From Erythroxylum novogranatense (taxonomy: Eukaryota > Streptophyta > Magnoliopsida > Malpighiales > Erythroxylaceae): a stretch of DNA of 64,000 nt. Where the stretch lies: assembly GCA_029891385.1 (NCBI GenBank), contig CM057226.1, forward strand, positions 11,897,225 to 11,961,224. The letters are read 5' to 3'. Under the pieces are notes generated by a model. That model saw only the letters and a list, made by a program, of their open reading frames with translations, searched no databases and had not been told where the DNA came from. Below are positions 34,009 to 46,460 of the stretch, in pieces; position 1 is the first letter of the stretch; each line of letters starts with the position of its first letter. The position numbers and the translations under genes were made by a program.

Positions 34009-34302
34009 CTAGGCCACACAGCTGCATTTGCACCGAAACATGCACTTTTTGCACTGAGCAAGAGTTGGATTCCCACCGTTACATTCACACTTCTTGCTGC
34101 ATTTGGACCTTGAACTCCCACCCCACAAGCACCGAGCCATGCACCGTAGAATCGGCACGCACTTTGGGCAACCGTACTTCATCTGCTCTGCGATACAATT
34201 TTTACATTCACTACCGTCCGGCGGGCAAGACAGCACCGGCGACACCACCAGCAACCATAACATCAGTAACACCGTTACTGCAAGCCTCTTGTTTTCTTCC
34301 AT
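34009..34302 (-). CDS. Secreted cysteine-rich peptide, 97 aa, 15 Cys
   Basis: Starts MEENKRLAVTVLLMLWLLVV, a clear signal peptide, with likely cleavage after residue 25 (SPVLS, then Cys). The mature part of about 72 residues has 15 cysteines at 26, 33, 36, 45, 48, 54, 58, 68, 72, 74, 84, 87, 91, 93 and 95. Spacing is CxxC-rich at the front and ends with CxCxC. Pro and Gly are frequent, with basic residues between cysteines. It is not a classical defensin, LTP, GASA/snakin or thionin by spacing. I recall related uncharacterised plant proteins with a PPDGSEC...CP.C start, but no function. Expected location is apoplast or vacuole; roles in metal binding or defence are guesses. It is convergent with the mannanase, 277 bp away. 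Single exon; the frame is clean. Confidence 0.82.
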   Translation of the reverse strand: MEENKRLAVTVLLMLWLLVVSPVLSCPPDGSECKNCIAEQMKYGCPKCVPILRCMARCLWGGSSRSKCSKKCECNGGNPTLAQCKKCMFRCKCSCVA

Positions 34303-36565
34303 ATTCCTTCAGGACAAACTGGTCTTTAACCAAACTCCCGGTTGTACTTCTATTGTAAGTACTTCATATGTATACTCTCTTTGTCAGAGAGGAGTGATTC
34401 TGTGCTCGTATTATGATCTAGGTCTGCTTCCTATAACCATTTGATGAAGATCAAATAAAAATTTCTTATGGTACACACCTGAGGTTGATATCATGTTTAT
34501 AGCCGGCAGTACCTTCAGTAATAAATGTGGTATCATTGACTACACCATTGGGATTGAAACCTGCAGGTCCTCGGGCTGCTCAATGATTTCTATCTCATCT
34601 TCTTGTTCTTATCTCTTGCTTTTCCCTCTAAGGTGCTTCCTTGTTTGATGATCATAGTCCCACCTCATTGAAAATGTGAAGATGAAGCAGAAGATATTTG
34701 TCAAAGGGCATTAAACAGCTGCTTTATTGAACATTGTTCGCACTGTCTATACTTCGTCTTTAGTGCATTTTGGCTAAGAAAGGCATAGATTCAACATGGT
34801 CTGTAATCGGTATAAAGCCACTCAATCCCCTTCAACCACCAAGTTAATGACATCTTGTGGAAAAGGATTTCACCAATTTAACTCCACATTCCACTTGTTT
34901 TAAGATTTTGGAAACAATGTCTGGACAGACTCTAAAGGACTGGCCATATACAGTAAACAAGTTTTCCATATCCCTAAACAGAAACTATCCTTTAACTGTC
35001 AACTAATTAATCGTCTAAGCATTCAATCATAGATAGTTGGCGCCACCACTGTGCAAGAAACATATGATTAAGTAGAAAATATTATATTCTTTGGAAATGA
35101 AAATGGGGGACATACCATGCCAGTTACACTATAACCTGTCATCATGATACATCAAAAATTAGTCGAGAAGTTGCACTTGCAACCTCAGCTTCTGAGTTCT
35201 GATCAGAGTTCACAGGGAGAATAAACAAGAATTAAATTCACAAATGCTTGGACATCGATCGAATACAAAACTCGCAGAGATCTCTCAAACATGTGTGGCT
35301 TACCCAAGTAATCTCCCGCATGCACAATGTTCACAAACGTCCCTCAAAGATAAAAAGCAATTCACATTGCAATTCACAAAGACCCCTCAAATAAAGAGCA
35401 ATTCACACTGCAAATTCACCAGGCTCGAAGAGCGGAGTACAACAACTTCTAGATAGATCATAGCAGCACAGAAACCATGAACTGCAAAAACAGATGCAAC
35501 CCAAAACAAAATGTAAATTTTACTAACGTACGCAATGACTTAATCATTGTGGAAAGTTTTATTTAAAATTTTTCCTTAAGCAAAGTTTCTTAATCTAATC
35601 TTCATTTTACATATGTGTCTTCAACATTACTCAATAATTATATACTAGTATTACTGTGTCATAATTTTGTGTAATTTTAACATAAAATCCTTCATAATCT
35701 TATCTTAATGTGCCCAAATTCATTTTTTAAGAAAATGATTAAACCTTAATTCAAATTTAAAAGTTTGAAATAAATTAGCAAAATTAACAATTATCAAGAA
35801 AAATTAAGGAGATTTGACATAACAAAACGTTTATTTTTGCAGATTGAGATCAAATTATGGGAATCAAAGCTGGAGAAATAATTTGACGTGAGAAAATTGC
35901 AAGTTTTGGACTTCCAATTTGCAAGAGAAAAAAGGGTTAAAAGTGGATTAAAGCCTTATCTTGGCCAGATTTGGTTGAAATTCAATGAAGTTATGATACG
36001 AGAAATCCAAAGGATCACAACAAAAAGATTTTTACATGAGTTTTGAAAGCTACGAATAGAGTCAAGATGTGAAAGGACAAAGCATCCATTTTCTAGCTAC
36101 ATTTTTCGACATCTGAAAGCTCTCTTCTTTTCTCTTTTCTTTAGTCAACATTAGAGTAGTTTTTCTTCAACTTCTAACGTTAGGAATGGTTATTGTTGGC
36201 TAAGTCTTTTATTATTAGTTGAAGAAAATGAAAGTTCCTCTAAGAACTTTGAAAATTGGGAAGCAATTGAGTCTTAGAATGAAGTATTTTATTTACTCAT
36301 GTATTGAATTAATTTTCTATTACTCTACTTTATGATTACTTTCCACTAATGTATGCACACAATTAGTTTATTGTTCGCTGGTGAAGCACTGGCAGCGGTA
36401 GCTCTCTCAAATTCGGATGTAAATCCTTGTTCAGAAACATTGAACTGGAGAGGGACAACCTGACAATCATCAAAAAATTAAAGCTAGGACAAATTGATAG
36501 TGTTAGATTTTTTTAATGTCCCATGTAACTTATTATATTGAGTCCTATGAAACGAATGGTTATTG
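34303..36565. other. Intergenic DNA, promoter of the Cys-rich gene and unassigned DNA
   Basis: The first few hundred bases should hold the promoter of the minus-strand Cys-rich gene (a TATACATATGAAG word lies near 34,370). From 35,330 to 35,420 the words AGAGCAATTCACA/TGCAATTCACAAAG repeat imperfectly. The rest is AT-rich with no recognised frame. The last three bases (TTG) are the CACTA target duplication. Confidence 0.5.
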
Positions 36566-36579
36566 CACTACAAGAAATC

Positions 36580-36900
36580 CGATGATTACCGACGGAAATT
36601 ATCGTCGGTAAATAACGAATTTCCGTCGCTGAAGACAATCACCGACGGAATTTGGTGGCGTGAAATTCCGTCGGTGAATGAGCCGAAGCTAAAAACATCG
36701 ACCGAAATATTCCGTCGCAATTTTACGGCGGAAATAACGACGGAGACTTTGTCGTCGGTATATATTTATCGACGGAATGACAAGTAATATTCCGTCGGTG
36801 AAATTGATCCGGATTAACCAACTTTTTCCGACGGGTAAGTGGACCGTCGGTAAATTATGTTAGTTACCGACGGAAAGTTGTCCGTCGGTAATAAATGGTA
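36580..36900. repeat. Left subterminal array of CCGACGG motifs
   Basis: About fifteen copies of ACCGACGGAA or its complement TTCCGTCGGT, at irregular 15-30 bp spacing and in both orientations, many paired as hairpins (for example ACCGACGGAAATTATCGTCG). They contrast with the AT-rich interior beyond 36,910. Confidence 0.9.
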
Positions 36901-37170
36901 AATTTGTTTTTTTTTTTATGTTTTATTGTTATAATAATGTTATATTATATATATATTTTATGTATTTGTGTTACGTTATATTAATGAATAATGAGACAAT
37001 TTTTAAATAATAAAACATATGAAGAATTTAATTTAGTTATTAAAATGAATAAAGAACAAATCTCTTATATTTTGAATTGAAAACAAATGACAATGTAATT
37101 CACAAATTCGTGATGATCATGGATGGTCCAAGTGTGTCCCCCTCTTTAACATTTCCATCTCCGCCTAAGC

Positions 37171-37320
37171 TTAGCCATCTCCTCCGTCTTGCTGTTTCTC
37201 CTTGGTCATCTGCTCCATCTCCGCTCTCAACTTAGTAAGCCGCTCAATCTCCTCTCTCCTCTTAGCTGCCTGCTCCATCTGCTCCAGCGACTCTCTGATC
37301 TTTGAAACCTGCTCCAGCAT
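37171..37320 (-). CDS. Short coiled-coil frame inside the CACTA element (49 aa)
   Basis: The minus-strand frame starts MLEQVSKIRESLEQMEQAAK and continues with heptad-like Glu/Arg/Leu/Met runs to a TAA at 37,171. Plant CACTA elements commonly end their second protein (Ptta/En-Spm family) with such a Gln/Glu/Met-rich coiled coil, so this may be the last exon of a lost transposase gene. It may be preceded by an intron; the Met may not be a real start. No function can be proved from sequence. Confidence 0.4.
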   Translation of the reverse strand: MLEQVSKIRESLEQMEQAAKRREEIERLTKLRAEMEQMTKEKQQDGGDG

Positions 37321-40189
37321 AATTAAACCATCAGGTAATACCCTAAATCATTTCCATAATTGTAAGTCACATACAACATAAGATCAAAACTTAAAACTAT
37401 TAAGCTCATATTCTAATTTAACCATCATCTACTACGAGGATTCTATTGAAATTTCGGCAGCATTTTCCCTATAATTTGGACATCCCCCTTATGAAATAAG
37501 AGTCCCCCTGCAATAAAAACACACTTCTAACTCAACCAGTAATCACAACGCAAATTGGGTCTCCATACTACAAGAATGTTGTACTCGTACACATCATGCA
37601 ATACATAAATAAACGATTCAGCAACATGCTATGGGAAGCTCATGTATAAGCACATGAATTAAGAACAAAAAACAAAGAAACATAATCATATATGTAATTA
37701 CCTCAATCGAAATGCGGACAAGTGATGTTGTCCTACGTAACCAGAGATGAAGATGACAAAGCTGCAATGAAAACCAACCATAGTGTCATTCATAGCTCAA
37801 TTGGAAACCATACGGTAATGGAAAACCTTAATGGAAACATAGCGGAATATTTCTCAAGAAAGTTGATTATGAAAAGTTAATGGAGAATGATAGGAATAAG
37901 GCTAAGGCCACGAACACTGGACCCTCTAATGAGAAAGTGTCCATACAAAGGCATTATAATCCAATTGTATATATGATTCAAGTTCTAACCATTTTGTTAT
38001 CAACTAAAGGTCTCTACATTCAATGTTGACAATACCCTGCGGGATATAAGGTTTAATAGTCCTAAAGTGTATGAAATTCTACTTAGTGAAACTATAGCCT
38101 TATAGTTTTTAAACTTTGTAATTTGTTTAGGTAACAATTATGCCAATGAAGAAGTAGTTCATTTCAATGCTTTACAAGCTTAAATCATATCAATGCTTTA
38201 CATTGATCCTTCATACATCTTATGAATCTAAGCATAACTAATGCATGCTCATAAAGATAGAAAAATTTACATAACTAATAAGAAAAGGAAGTGGCTAATT
38301 ATATATGTTCCCATGAAATCACCAAATGTTCATGACGGGGTTCATCTAACCTTTCATACCTAATGAGATTCATCCATTTTTAAAAAATGCAAGAATAGGT
38401 TCAACACTTGTGTGGACTATTACACCTTATAGAAGGCAATAATCAAGAAAAAATATCTTCCAACATTAACTCAAGAGTTGATAAACAAAATATTGAGGGT
38501 TACAATGTTCACAAATTTAGATTAACGAACTACATATTTACAAGTAAAGATTACCAAAGGAGATGAACATAAAATAACATATATGTGTATGGTTCCTATA
38601 AGTTCTTATTCATATTGTTTAAATTAACAAATCCTCCCATATTTTCTATAAATTAATGAATGAAATGGTGTATGCCTTCCTTAATAAATTTTAATTATAT
38701 ACTTATATGATATTGTGGTGTATAACAAAATATCACAATTTATTCCAAATGCATGAGACAAGTATTTGAACAGTTGCAAAAAAATATTAACTCTTCATAA
38801 AGATTATAAATTGTCACTATGCTAAACCTATGATTAATATTTTGGGAAACTATTTGAGAGAGAACTAGCTGTGAATGGATATAAAAAAAGATATAGAATA
38901 TTATTGGTTCGAAGGTTTGTACCATAGTGTGGGACCTTTTTAGCTTTATAGCTTTAAGAAATGAATATTGTTGATTTATTGTGGGAAACTACCTTCAACA
39001 TGCTTGTCTTGCTTATTAAAGGAGAAGAAAGTGTGGTAGTAGTCAGATTCACGCCAAGGCTTTTAAAAAAATGAAGATAGTCATTTCAATGAAACATATT
39101 CGAAGATTGGCAAATTTTAAGCTTAAACATTTAAAGTGAGAATTGATACTTTTTATAAAGTGATTGCCAATGTCTTGCTCTGAAAAGGTGAATATATAGC
39201 CTTAAACAATCAAAACTATCAATTGTATGATGCTTGGGATTATTGTTTATGTCTACAATGCTTTGGATATTAGTCTATATAGTGTTTGTTTTGTAATATA
39301 TATAGTATTTGTATATTATATGGATTTGTATTTGTTTTCATATCATATTAAGTTATTACTTCATAATAAACTGTTGTTCCCATCTACAATAGGAACTCAA
39401 ATAGGAGAAAACATCAATCTTATACAAATAAATTATTCTAATTCAATAAATGAATTATTGATAAACAATAATTCATCAATAAATAGATTATGAGGCTAGA
39501 AAAAAGTAGTATGTGACATATAGGACATAAGAGATCTTATTCTTAGTATAATAAGAGAACCTAATTTAAATTCAACATATAAATTAACTATTATAAATGC
39601 TAATTATTAGAATCCATTTATCATTAAATCACTTTATTAATAAAGTGAAGAAAATTAAACAATTGTCTAATAACTCATCAATGAAATTAGTTCAAAATTT
39701 CAAAATTCTTCATGATATATATACACTATTGCTCTAATACCAATTGTAGGAAAATATATCACATAAATATATATAGTACATTTTATATATTCATATATTA
39801 AAACATTCTTTGGTTGATTATATAGCTCTATTGTCATATACTTTTAATAATCTTTCATCTATGTTCTTTCATTCTTTTAGCCTTACTACTTAAGCATACA
39901 TGGTTAAACATTTATGTTCATAATATCTTATTTATTATTATTTTACATTGATAAGAATAATGATTTCACATCATAAGGTAAAAAATTGGAGAATTTCAAT
40001 CTAATATTTGACAATATATATACCAACCGAAGAATGTATGCAGGAAAAAATCTTTCTACATTAAAAACTGATATCTATAATCATCAAGAGCATATCAATT
40101 GATAAAGTTGAAAAGGCCAATATTCCAATATTCTGAAGCTAAGTTAAATAATCAATTTAAAAATCTAAAACTCACAGGAACACATTGCA

Positions 40190-40410
40190 TATCCGAAGGA
40201 AGGAGAGGGGAGGGAGGAGAAAGAGGAGTCGTGAGAGAAGGGGTTACCTGTCGTCTATCGGCCGGCGGCGTTGGAGCTCTCCAATCGGCGATGCACGGCG
40301 GCGATGGAGGAACACTAGAGGAGACGATCGGGCAGCTGGACGGAGAGGAAGAGAGGAGAGTCGCGCGGGAGAGAGGAGGAAAGGAAATGAAGAGGGTTTA
40401 ATAAGTTTTC
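40190..40410 (-). promoter_or_regulatory. GC-rich promoter / first exon of the CACTA element
   Basis: A 200-bp island with much higher GC than the rest. Read on the minus strand it is pyrimidine-rich, contains GCCGCCGGCCGATAGACGAC and then AG followed by GTAACC, a good splice donor at about 40,246. It looks like the transposon's own leader exon entering the element from its right end. Plus-strand frames here (40,099-40,544) are Gly/Arg low-complexity shadows. Confidence 0.45.
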
Positions 40411-40454
40411 AAAACGACGTCGTTTTGCTTAAACTGAGGGGCTACAATTCGATG

Positions 40455-40640
40455 TCTTTACCGATCACTTTACCGACCGAAAATTTGGTCGGTAAATTCT
40501 CTCCCAGCATTCAGCGACGGAATAATTTACCGTCGCAAAACTAATTCTCCACAACCATCTTCCCCGACGGCTGTCCATTTTTTGTCGGTATTGGTCACGG
40601 TTTCCAGACCGTCGGTGATTTTTCGTCGGCAAAAAACGGA
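40455..40640. repeat. Right subterminal array of the CACTA element
   Basis: Diverged copies of TTTACCGAC, GGTCGGTAAA, CGACGGAATAATTTACCGTCG, CCCCGACGG and ACCGTCGGTGATTTT. These match the left array in motif and palindromic pairing. Confidence 0.88.
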
Positions 40641-40909
40641 TTTCTTATAGTGTTGGATATTACCAACTGAGTCTCAAATGGGTCACAGATCCTTTTCCTA
40701 TCTCTTCTAATTCCAAAAGACATGTCTTTTGGTCATGATATATAAGTTGTAAAAACTTATGAAACACATTAGATTCTTAACCATTTGAGAAAAACATTAA
40801 CGAAAGAAGACGAGAGGAAATAAACTCTTTCAAAGCAATCAACATTTAACGAATAAGCGATATGGATACGGGTACGCAAAATAACTGTCGATCCTATAAT
40901 AGTTTTTAC

Positions 40910-41233
40910 CAATGTTTTGAAACCTGGACCGGTCATTGAACCGGTGAACTTATTGGTCATCGGTTTGACCGGTTCAACCACCGATCAAACCGGTGTGACG
41001 TAATAATTATGCAATAATTATATTTAATTATATATAATATTTAAAAAATTCAAAAAAATTCAAAAAATAAAAATAATAAAAAATAATTGTCGGACCGGTC
41101 CGACCGGTCAATTGGCCGGTTCAGACTGGGTCAATTTATAGCCAGTTTTGAAGGATAAACTGGACCGGACCACCGACCGGTCACCGGTCGAACCGGTCGG
41201 ACCGACTGGTCCGGTCTGGGTTTAAAAACAGAG
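40910..41233. mobile_element. hAT-type MITE rich in ACCGGT palindromes, 324 bp
   Basis: Ends are CAATGTTTTGAAACCTGGAC and, reversed, CTCTGTTTTTAAACCCAGAC, imperfect terminal inverted repeats. Flanks are GTTTTTAC and GTTTTTAT, an 8-bp duplication with one mismatch. Both ends hold dense ACCGGT/CCGGTC/GACCGG words around an AT-rich centre with AAAAAATTC repeats. There is no coding capacity. It fits a non-autonomous hAT element of the kind common in eudicots. Confidence 0.82.
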
Positions 41234-41241
41234 GTTTTTAT

Positions 41242-41464
41242 AGATAAATCAAAAATTACCCCAATTATTAGTGATGGTTTGAAGGTGGCAAAAAATTACT
41301 TATCTTGCAAATTCTTACATGTACGAAGGGAGGGAAATCGAGCAACACATCTCATAGCTCGGGCTGGAATTAATTTGAATGAAAATATGTTTCTAATGGA
41401 GGAAGCCCCAGTGGAAGCTGAAACGGTGATTGATGAAGAGAAGCGCCTCCGCGAACCACCGTGA
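41242..41464 (+). pseudogene. LINE RNase H C-terminal fragment beside the MITE
   Basis: Plus-strand frame reads IISDGLKVAKNYLSCKF then LHVRREGNRATHLIARAG and an acidic tail ending at TGA 41,462-41,464. HVRREGNxxAH is the RNase H signature of plant LINEs. Upstream RNase H residues are not readable because of the MITE and decay. Downstream to about 41,740 (TTTTTTTCAATAAAATCTGG) may be its 3' UTR. Confidence 0.78.
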
Positions 41465-42719
41465 AGAATTTTCTCTCTTTTTGAAGATACCTAGATTCTG
41501 ATATTTACTGGGACCATTGAAACATGATCAGCTGCTGAAGATCTCACCGTTACCGTTGTCATTTTCCGGTCTTCGAGCTCGATTCATGGACTAGCTTTCG
41601 GGCCTGTGTTCTTTTTCATTTTGGTTTTTTGGAACCTCTGTTTCCTATTTTGTTTGTTGCGTGGATTTGAACACTTTTAATTTTGTTTGTTTCTTATTTT
41701 TTTCAATAAAATCTGGCTAGATGGTATTAAAATATTAAAAAAAATCATTTGTTAGATTAAAGTTTGAATACGCAGAAGTTCAAGTCTTTTAATCACTTAT
41801 AGCAATTCGGAGTTTTAATTTGTTGAGGCACAAATTATTTCTCTTGGGAAAAGCATTTGATTATATTAAATTCAATCGCAGATATTGTGCTTTCTTACTT
41901 CGATGGTCTTTAAAAAAAATTATTGTTTAATTAAATTTTGGATCGTATATAAGGTTGTTAAGCAATGAGGATTAATTGAACTACATGCTTTTGATTAACT
42001 AATCCTAAAGAATAATGGATGTTTAGTATCATATCAAATATATGATTAATGAAATAACTATTTTGGGTCATTGACTAATCATAATTTCAAAAGGTGGAAG
42101 CGATTGTAAACTAAGGTTTATTTGTATTAAAACTTTCATTTTATTATTTCTTTTATTTTATTTTATACAAAATTGATCAACCCTCTTTTATTAATTATTT
42201 TCTTTCTAAATGATTGGCAAACAGGAATTTCTAGTGGAATCGACTCTTATTTCCTTTTATTATATTTTTTAGTTGTACAAATTTAGAAATTAATTTGGAG
42301 GTTCCTATGACAATTTCACCAAGTATTATCTCTAATGCTAAAATGGATGTAAAGAAAAGTGTACTTAAAATCAAATATTTTGTAAAAGGAACAACATCAT
42401 TTATAATTATTCACTAATCTTCGCTATGGTCAAAATCACCAATACTTCGTGTCACTTCTACTACGTTTAAAATTATTATATATACTTAAATATGCAATAA
42501 ATTAATTAAATTAATTTATAATTATTAATAAACAAATATATCTTCATCAACAATCATTCTTCAAATAAGCTTGCAAAATGTTGAATGGCTTCCTCTATAT
42601 TCTCATTCCCTATGCATGTCATAATTAATATACAAAGAAAATATAAGTTCATATAATAAATAATTATAAAATATAAAAATAAGAATATAATATATCATGA
42701 AATATAGAGTTTATCATAA
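41465..42719. other. LINE tail and AT-rich DNA
   Basis: The first 270 bp look like the 3' tail of the LINE fragment. The remainder is AT-rich with no recognised gene, RNA or repeat boundary. Confidence 0.5.
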
Positions 42720-44570
42720 ATGTTTTAGTACATAATCAACTTCTCTCACATATCTAGACTTCCAAAGTATTCGAATGAAGCTCACTGCTACAAAGTACAA
42801 ACACTCACTATCCCACTACTAATGCTAAAAACAGACTAAAAAATAATTGTAGATACTGGGATAACTAACAAATCTAGGGCAAGTATTTGCATAATCGAAT
42901 ATTGAACGCTACTTAACTTCTACTGTGTTAACATGTCATAATGTTCATCATTTGTTTCATAAATATCAACTTCCAAATAATTGTCTAACTCACTTATACT
43001 ATATGAGATTATAACCCTTTTTTCCTTTGTGAATTCCTTTTATATGAAACCTAAATTGATAACTTTCTTACTTGACAAGAAAGTACTAACAAAAGTTGAA
43101 GATGATACCAAACTATTTTGATCCAACCTTTTACTCATTCTTAATTGATAATCATTAAGTAAATCATACCAAAATGTTCTAAAGATATCAACATGTATTG
43201 AAACTTGATCTCCTTATAACTACTAAAAATAATATTCAATTGCAACAAACTTGTACCTTGGATTCGAAACATCAGTAACTGCCATTGTATTACCAATCTC
43301 TTTTTAATAATTGTTAAAAGTTCCAATCTGTTTTAATATATAATTGTTAAAAGTTATCGTTTTAGTTGTCATTATTTGAATAACTTCATTATGAGAAACG
43401 ACACACTATGAGATAATGATTATTTCATCTCATACATATGAGTAAAATAAATGTGGAAGTTCGATATTTTATGCTAGAATACAAAACAATGTCAAACACG
43501 TCCAATTTATGATAAACTTCTTTTGTGAGCTTCCATTACTGATATGTCATCAAATAGGCATATTGAGAATCTTATTGTCTCAACTTGATAAGCACATCAA
43601 TATACTTAATTACACTATCAAGCATTTCAGATGTCAAATTCTTCCTCGTTGGACAATATATCCTTAACTTTCAAGTGTAGTCATTTTGTAATTATTTTGC
43701 AATTTCTTCAAAATTGTTAACTCGTTTAGGTGTTGTGCTCTCATACGCTAAATTATTTTGAATTGATTTTATATTTTTTTAATAATCTTGAACTTATCCT
43801 TTTTCACTACATTCACTTTATGCACAAAATAACGCATATAAAGGAATCTCCTTTCCACCACTAAGGTACCAACCTATAAGATGCTCCTAGTTTTGTTAAT
43901 CATAACATCTTATATTAGAATTATCCAAAGTTATTGCTAACAATTTCATGTCTATGATCCAGTTATTAAACAATTACCTAGTATATTTGTTAGCTTTTCA
44001 CTTACATGAGACACCAAAACATAAATGTACATACCATTTAGAAACACATGTCAAATATCGAATATAACAAAATCAAAGAACAAATAATACCAAAATTAAA
44101 AAAAGTACTTTTTACCTTATAATGCAACTAAAGTCCAATTATTGTTAAAGTAATGTGATGTCGTAACCATATAACCCTTTTCTTATCTTCATATGCCTAC
44201 ATATCAAATGTGATTGTAAATTGCTTGTCATTAATCGAAAACATTATGTTAAACTCCTCTGTGTATTATAAATCTTAAAGATGTTCTTCTTATTGGTATT
44301 TCGAGTAGGTATCTTATAAGTTGGATTAAGTGATGAATATCATCTTGACGTCTTTAGGCTTAGAAAGTTGTTTGACTTTCTAATACCATTTTTATTTGAT
44401 TAAACACATCAATATGCCTTTTTAAATTCAAGGTTCCACCTTTCAAACTTCTAACAAATAACTTATGGCATTACTTACACTTTATCTTATTAATTTTCTC
44501 ACTTGTTTTAGCCTTTTGAAGTGATTATAAACATTACTTCTTATCTTTGAAGAATTGTTTGTTTATTTTG
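42720..44570 (-). pseudogene. Decayed RICESLEEPER-like hAT transposase
   Basis: Minus-strand fragments appear in the right order although frames change often. BED finger near 44,450 (C..CHKLF, GGTLNLKRHI). GYMVVTSHYFNNNWTLVAL near 44,150. VSHVSEKLTNILGNC near 43,990 and LLAITLDNSN near 43,930. LVVERRFLYMRYFVHKVNVV-type hydrophobic/His block near 43,840. The dimerisation motif SIMQILALDLLVIPVSTI (about 42,850-42,900), then FSISSGIV. These correspond to plant RICESLEEPER/DAYSLEEPER-like proteins (zinc finger, DNAS, HMRCCAH, ARDLLAIPVSTVASESAFS). Stops are frequent; terminal repeats were not found. Confidence 0.7.
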
Positions 44571-45860
44571 TCTGAATTATTTTTCACTTGTTATATAATC
44601 ATACATTAGATTGAACATTTTCATTATATTTGACTTGATTGAAGGGTTAAGTTCATTGATCTAAAACAGTATAGACAATAAATTAATTATAGACATCCAA
44701 AATGTTGGAAGCATGATATTAAGGATCAATATTTCAACAATTTTTCCTCTTAATACTTATCAGCACACCAAGTAAGTACAAAGAATAAAAATTAATATAC
44801 ACATAAATCCTAAAAAGCTTTGTGACAAGATTAGTATACAAAATTTCAAACAAAGTTTGTATTGGGTAGTATAGTAAATAATTACCAACATTTTACAACT
44901 TGTTCGACTCTAATATATGAAATACGACTATTAAGAATAAACAATATGCAAAATATGCCAACTTGATAATCAAATGATTCCATTTAGTATATGAAGAATT
45001 TGCTATCAAATCCATATAAGACTTTTATTTTATAAGATTGATACAAGCACATATTGATTGATAAACCATATAAAAGAAATATTAACCAATACTAGTGATG
45101 TGTTGATCTCTTCATATATGAAGTGACAAAAAATATACTCAATAAATCTTGGTAAAGCACATAGGCTTTAATGGTAATTTACCAAGCCTAAATTGATTAC
45201 TAGTACTATGATGATGGCATGCATCATTATGACTCAATTACAATTGAAATAGATTACTTTTGGTTTATATTTCTTAATTTTGATGTTAAGTTTAGGTTCT
45301 TGATAATGGCAGCCAAAATACTAAAAGTAATTTTACCATAACTCCAAAATCTGAGATAAGAGAACATCAGAAGTTGGTGTACCAAAACTTATTTGATGGG
45401 ATTCACCCTATTATTAAGGATATGATTCTTATAACATGTAAAAGCTTTTACTATATAGCCTTATGTGATCTTTAAATTATCAATTTCTATATTGCCACTT
45501 ACCAAAATGATTTTTAAAAGAGTGTATTGATGGTAGCCTTTTATTGTTTCATTCATTTTGTATTCCTTGTTTATGCTATCAACAATGCAAAAGCATTTAT
45601 GCTTTTTCTTAGGGATAAGAGAGATGCATTACTTTTTTTTTCCCCTAAAATGAATAAGGTATTATATAAGTGAAACTAATACAACATTACAATAAGTTCA
45701 AGGTTGTTCGCCTTAGCTGTTAGGAGGACTAATTACACATAGAAAAGCTTAAAGAAATAACCTTAGTATGAAAATCTACATATTAAAAGCCCCACGTAAG
45801 GAGTAGACAGAAATTCCTACATATGTTTAGCACAGATACAAGCTCTAATACTATTGATAA
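44571..45860. other. AT-rich DNA, nothing recognised
   Basis: No credible gene. The final bases GATAA (45,856-45,860) are the left target duplication of the next insertion. Confidence 0.5.
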
Positions 45861-46460
45861 TGTAGCACCCCCTTACCGTAGGGTACGCATCGAGACGCCT
45901 GCAGGTCGCTCCGACACATAACCCACGATAAAGGTGCACTACCGAGCAACCAACTAAAATCCACATGGCATCCAAATATAAATAATCACTAAAAATTGAA
46001 ACCAAATTTTCTTTTCATTTCTTTACTCCAAAAATACATAATCTTGTCCAAAGCATCATTTATACAATAAACAAGGAATTGATAACTCCTAACTAGGTCA
46101 TCCTAAAAAGACCCCAGCTGACCCACCTCTGCGCCATAGCCTCTCTTGCCGACGATCCACAAAGCAGAGAAGACTCTAACAATCTGGAGCTAGGAAACCG
46201 ACTATCGTTGTCCTGAAAAAAAAATGTAATGTTGGGTGAGTTTGCGAACTCAGCGAGAAACCATCATCGATGGTCCACCCAACTCATGCATTCACAGATC
46301 ATATACACATAATCACACAATAGCATTTACAGAAATATCACATGCAATTTCATTTTCACGTTTCACAGTCAATTATATACATATGCAATGCGCATGTGAC
46401 ACTTCCATTTTCTTTTCATTGTTGTGACCGTGCGCCTGAAACTGTCCCAGTGACGAGCAC

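Larger units (their letters stand above)
36566..40652. mobile_element. CACTA (En/Spm-like) transposon, 4.1 kb
   Basis: Left end CACTACAAGAAATCCG and right end CGGATTTCTTATAGTG are inverted repeats (one mismatch in 16). A 3-bp duplication TTG lies on both sides (36,563-36,565 and 40,653-40,655), as expected for CACTA elements. Both subterminal regions (36,580-36,900 and 40,455-40,640) carry many direct and inverted copies of CCGACGG / CCGTCGGT, the typical transposase-binding pattern. The interior is AT-rich and has no TNPD-like transposase that I can read, only a short coiled-coil frame. It is probably a deletion derivative. Confidence 0.93.

Noticed and set aside
40099..40544. Gly/Arg-rich plus-strand frames at the right end of the CACTA element
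   Set aside because: They are low complexity; the minus strand gives a better explanation as a leader exon.
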